The notes under the pieces are model-generated. The model saw only the letters and a list, made by a program, of their open reading frames with translations, was not told where the DNA came from and made no database searches. A DNA stretch of 64,000 bases, taken from Taeniopygia guttata (Eukaryota; Chordata; Aves; Passeriformes; Estrildidae). Shown piece after piece: positions 59,663 through 64,000 of the stretch. The DNA is taken from NCBI RefSeq assembly GCF_048771995.1, contig NC_133024.1:44368001-44432000 (forward strand). Reading direction: 5' to 3'. Numbering within the stretch: position 1 is the first letter of the stretch; each line of letters starts with the position of its first letter. The translations under genes were made by a program, and so were the position numbers.

Positions 59663-62020
59663 AGTGCTATGTTTCTCGTGTCTTGCTATAATTTGAATTC
59701 TATACATCTAAGCTGTCCCAAACCCAACAGCTTCCTGGTGTACCTTAAAAAAATAAAGTGAAGCACATCAAGATATTGCTTAATATTATGTTAGCATTAG
59801 CTATTTCTAATTTTGTTTGCTACAAAAGAAACTGAAAGAAACAGTACTAACATGAATTAAGGCAGAGCAGCAAGAACTAAAAATTCATATAGCTATTTAT
59901 AGAGAAGTTTGCTTCTAAAAAGCATTGTTTAGGATTTACAGTTCCTCTTTTGGGTTATGGGAAGAGTGTATCTTCAAGCTCTTTGAAAACCAGTCCAATT
60001 CTCTTAGGAGTTTGAAACCAAATTGTTAATGTGTAGAGCCATGGAAGACCTTGAGCTCTGGTTACAGTGACTTCACTAGTCCCCAGAACTATATCTTTAT
60101 GTTAGAACCATAATAGTCCAAAAATAAACCTAAGCAAGATTTGCAGACAGAAAATAGGCTGAATATTAAGAAATCAAGTTAAAAATAAAAACAAAACTGT
60201 GGAGCCTGTGTTATTATGAAGGTTTGCAGGAGTCACTTCTCAATGCCATGAATCCCATTTGTTACTTTTTAGAGGATCGTTGACAAATTCATAACATTTT
60301 AATGGTATCTGATCTCAAAAAAAAAAAAAAAAAAGATAAAAAAGAAAAATTAATTTGGGAAATTTTTCCATTAGTATTCTAGAGATAATCAAACTATCAG
60401 AAATCCTAGTCACTTGCACAATATATCACAAAGTAAGTTACTTGGAAACTCTGCAATGGTATTTCAGATCTCACATTGACCGTATTGACATAACCAATAC
60501 AGTAAATACTATTGAGATGGAGAAGCATCTCAGAAAAACCCTACCATTACTCAAGAGTAATTTTTGATATCTTAGTAGGGAAGAGACAGGAAAATCAACT
60601 CTCATTGTGCTATATTCTTTATAGAAAGAAATTCATTGAAATAATTTACTTTGCAATGAGTTATTTCTTTCTCACAGCCTGAAAACATTTGATTAAAAAA
60701 GGTTTGTCACAGACCTAATTCAGGTATTACTGTGTTCAGATGAAATGAATTATTTGGAAAAGAAATTAATTCTTTCTGGCAACAGAAAAACTGAGCAGTA
60801 AATAAACTAATGTCCTCAGGAGAGAAACAGTTTAAGGCAGCTTCATTTAACTTAAAAATATTTGAGTGTGCTGGTTCTGTGCTAGTTTGTAGACTGGGAA
60901 GCGCAGGCAGCTTTTCATGTGTATAATACTTGTTAAATTAATATTGATATATTTGCAGATAAAAACTCTTCAACTCGAGCTGTTTAATAAGGAAGAAAGC
61001 AGTTTATAGATTTATTATTGTGCAATTAACTGAAAATTAGTGACCTATATTATCAAGTTAGATATCAACAATACAAGAGGTAAACCATGACATTAAACAT
61101 TTAAAAACAAGTTAAGGTGGTAGCATCAGGGAATTTGTACCACTGTGAAACTGAACTTGAGCTACGACAAAACATATCACAGAGCTCTTGAATGTATAAT
61201 GTCTCTTTCTCTGTATACTGAAAGAGAGACAATAAGGAATAAATCTTAGATAAAATTTCTTCCAGTGAGCGAGGTTATGAGCCTGGCTTGCCCCAAAATT
61301 TTAATATATATACAGTTGTCTAGGCTGGTGAAATCTAAAATTATGTGAGACAATTGCTACTGTACATAATTAAGCACCAATAGTCTATATCTGTAGGTAT
61401 TTTCAGAACCTGCAAATCAAAAGCAGGACTGAGGTTCATGTCAAAGATTAGCTTTAACATTGTTAGGCTTATTTGAAAACACACATACAGGTATCTTTAC
61501 TTAGAAGTACTTAAAAGAACTTGGAAACAATGAGAAGTTGGGATTACTTCCAAACAAAAAAGATGGGTATGGAGGGTGGGAATTAGAATATTTTACCACC
61601 AACCTATCAAAATAAAGAAAACAATCAGGAAGGAATATTTTCTGCTGCCTTTCTTGAAATAACAGCTAAGGCTAGTCATATGTTGCTATGGATGCAACTT
61701 AGTCACATAACAGCGGGAAACCTGGAGATATCTAACCACTTAAAGATGTTTTGTTGAGGCTGTATTGGGTTACTAGAGACCTCATGACAGTCAGAATTTC
61801 AGATGTGTGCCTCATTTAGTTTCAATGTTTCCTATTTGTTGTTTTCCTTATTCTCTTAGAAGATTTCTCTAATCCATTATTGTGACTTATATCCTTAGAA
61901 AGGATAGCAACAATTCTTGCATTTACTATAAATCAGTTGTAAATACTTTTTGTGTGCCCTGCTCTGTATCTTCAGATCTAAAATGTGATTTTACCCAACC
62001 CAGGCGCCTTGGTGTACAGA

Positions 62021-62065
62021 TACTGATATTTAAATATCAATATTGATATATACTGATATTTAAAT
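62021..62065. repeat. Overlapping perfect palindromes with a duplicated 15-mer
   Basis: TGATATTTAAATATCA (62024-62039) and ATATCAATATTGATAT (62034-62049) are both perfect 16-bp palindromes that overlap. The 15-mer TACTGATATTTAAAT at 62021 is repeated exactly at 62051. Confidence 0.8.
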
Positions 62066-64000
62066 TTCTACCTATTTTTCTATTTTTCTGAAAGCTAATT
62101 ACCATTTCTGATGTTCCTCTCTGGCTAAGCTATTTCAACCCACATTTCTACAAATATTTCTTAGAAAAGATACCTACTTGAAAAACATCACATCCATAGG
62201 TTTAAGTACTTGTTTTCTTTAAACTTAATACTTGAATTCTATTTATAATGTAATGTGACTGATGTAGAAGTTTGTCAGCCAAGATTTCAACAACTGGGTT
62301 GTTCATCCTGACGCAGAGAGGTGCTACAGATTGCCATTACAATGGTAGCTGCAATGTTACAGTGGTTATGCTAGAACTCTACAATCAGAAAATAATCAGG
62401 GGAAAGCACTTCCTTGGCTAGCAGGAAATTTGTTATCTCTTGCCAACCTGAATTAATGTAAGGATTAGAAAATTTTTTTCAAATGTGGCAGAGCCAGATT
62501 TTCATCCGCAATCAGCCAGTTCTATTTCTATTCCAGGAACCTATTTCAACCTATTACAACCTATTCCCAAGTTAATAATGTCATCCCAGATCCATTGGGA
62601 TGGAAATGAGCTCATATATCAAGGCATTTAAATGAAAATTTCTAAATGCATATGACAGCATCCAGCTAGATATTTGAGTGAATTTGCTAGACATAGATAT
62701 CTAGTGCAGTCTGAACTGTCTTAAGAGATCCAAGAAATCCCCAGAAGGCTGGCAAATATGACAGTGATCCAAGCAGTAGTCTTGTTCATTTCTGGAATGC
62801 AAGTGGAAGCTTGGCAGATATTCTGGATAGCTCAAATGAAACTGCAAATCCATGTTAGATAAAACTCACACACAAATTTTCACCTTAGAATAAGGTGAAT
62901 AGCATTCCATGTTCCAAGAACCATGCTCAGCACTCCTCAGCTCATCTGAACCTGAGACATATTTGCTCTACTATACAGACTTAGACCCATATTTGTGCAA
63001 TGACATTATATTTAAACACCTACATTAGATGTGATTTTTAACACACCTGTCTCAATAGACATGCAGTCTTTTCTGGCACATTTTGAAACTTCCTGTGTTT
63101 GTCCACACTCAGAAAAGATATTTGAACTGTAGCTTACTAGTTAACGGTATCATAACAACTCCATTCTAACTTCCTACAGTTTTCTTCTCTTCCTTATTTG
63201 AAAATAAAATTAAAAGAGAATAAAATGAAATATATTTTTCATGTTCATATTGACACGTAAAATTTTGCTTACCATAAAATTTCATTTCTATAAATGGTGC
63301 TTATTTTTCTCTTATTTGCTTTGCTTAGTGCAGTAGCATTAAATAATATCCTCTCAACAGCAGGTAATAATAGCTATGTAATCTTCCAGATTATTCAGAC
63401 CCCACACTGACTAAAACATAATGCATTGCTTCCTTACCTACAAAATTCTTACTAGAAAATATGTTAGATTGGTTTGTATGTTCATGTACATAATTTTATA
63501 AACTAATAAAAATACAAGGTGTTGCATTGGAAACCTTTTCAATAAACTACCTGGTTTTCTCTTTATCTTAGCAACAAGTCATAGATGTGAAATCTGATAT
63601 TAAAATTTTATTTTACAAAAAAAAAAAAAATCAGATCATGTAATCTAGCACCCATTTTATGAAATTTTGTCCTTATCTTTTCAATTTTTTTTATTTGAAA
63701 CAATAAGACATGATGCAAATTAACTTGCTACCAGAGGAAGAAAAATTCTGTAGCATGTAATACATTTTAAGAAATTCTCAAGAAGTTAAATTATTTTAAA
63801 GGGCAGCATATTCATACCTTGAATCAGAGTTATTCTATTGTTCTATCTGAAGGTTATCTCAAAGAAATTGAAATTTCCCCATACAGGCATATTTTATTTT
63901 CATATGATTTCATTTTAATGCTTTTTTTTAATTTTTCCTCAGCACTGGTAAAAGATAAGATGCAGGCAATTACTATTCAGAGGCATAAATATAAGTCAGT

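Larger units (their letters stand above)
57260..64000. other. Long AT-rich stretch without recognised genes
   Basis: About 6.7 kb to the window end. The A/C tract at 59586-59662, the A run at 60318-60336 and the palindromic patch at 62021-62065 are the only structures I can point to. Near 62535-62568 the word CCTATT recurs three times at about 11-bp steps. Confidence 0.5.

Overview
The window looks like a gene-free, AT-rich stretch of a bird genome, most likely intergenic or deep intronic DNA of a macrochromosome. The evidence is the repeat content: many CR1 retroposon fragments with the avian 3' tail and reverse-transcriptase segments, plus several families of avian endogenous-retrovirus LTRs. 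One of these, the long LTR at 4293-5697, suggests a songbird. That family placement rests on remembered repeat consensus sequences, not on a search. There is no operon structure, no CRISPR array, no recognisable rRNA or tRNA, and no open reading frame that I recognise as a host protein. The longest open frames are translations of simple repeats or lie inside retroelements.

Layout. 1-6.3 kb: a CR1 tail (about 344-515), a compact LTR with TATA box and poly(A) signal (559-859), an internally deleted solo LTR (1735-2057), a moderately GC-rich unknown block (3.77-4.2 kb), a 1405-bp solo LTR with a perfect CTAAG target duplication (4293-5697) and a short CR1 tail near 6.2 kb. 8.85-12.6 kb: a full-length ERVL-type LTR on the + strand, a CR1 3' tail and a CR1 endonuclease-region fragment. 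16.86-19.1 kb: an ERVL-type LTR on the - strand and two CR1 fragments in opposite orientation that abut. 19.1-31.9 kb: mostly unremarkable AT-rich DNA with one CR1 piece (23.6 kb), a 5'-truncated LTR (25.0-25.4 kb) and a three-copy 11-bp repeat (24.1 kb). 31.99-32.72 kb: a composite pentanucleotide satellite of about 730 bp, all purine on the + strand, followed by an ERVL LTR 3' fragment and then a TATA/AATAAA-bearing LTR-like unit (33.3-33.8 kb). 39.3-42.5 kb: a long CR1 piece (-), a GAAA tract of about 380 bp and another CR1 piece (-). 46.8-51.4 kb: a degraded full-length LTR, a CR1 3' half (+) and a CR1 reverse-transcriptase fragment (+). 52.6-64 kb: a G/T-only tract, a GC-richer block with a 164-codon frame at 56.8-57.3 kb, an A/C tract at 59.6 kb and otherwise featureless AT-rich sequence.

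The features do not work together as a pathway. They are independent retroelement insertions and microsatellites of different ages. No new biological system is evident. The items most worth a second look are the purine satellite, the LTRs that still carry promoter and poly(A) signals, the G/T tract and a few phased or palindromic motifs.
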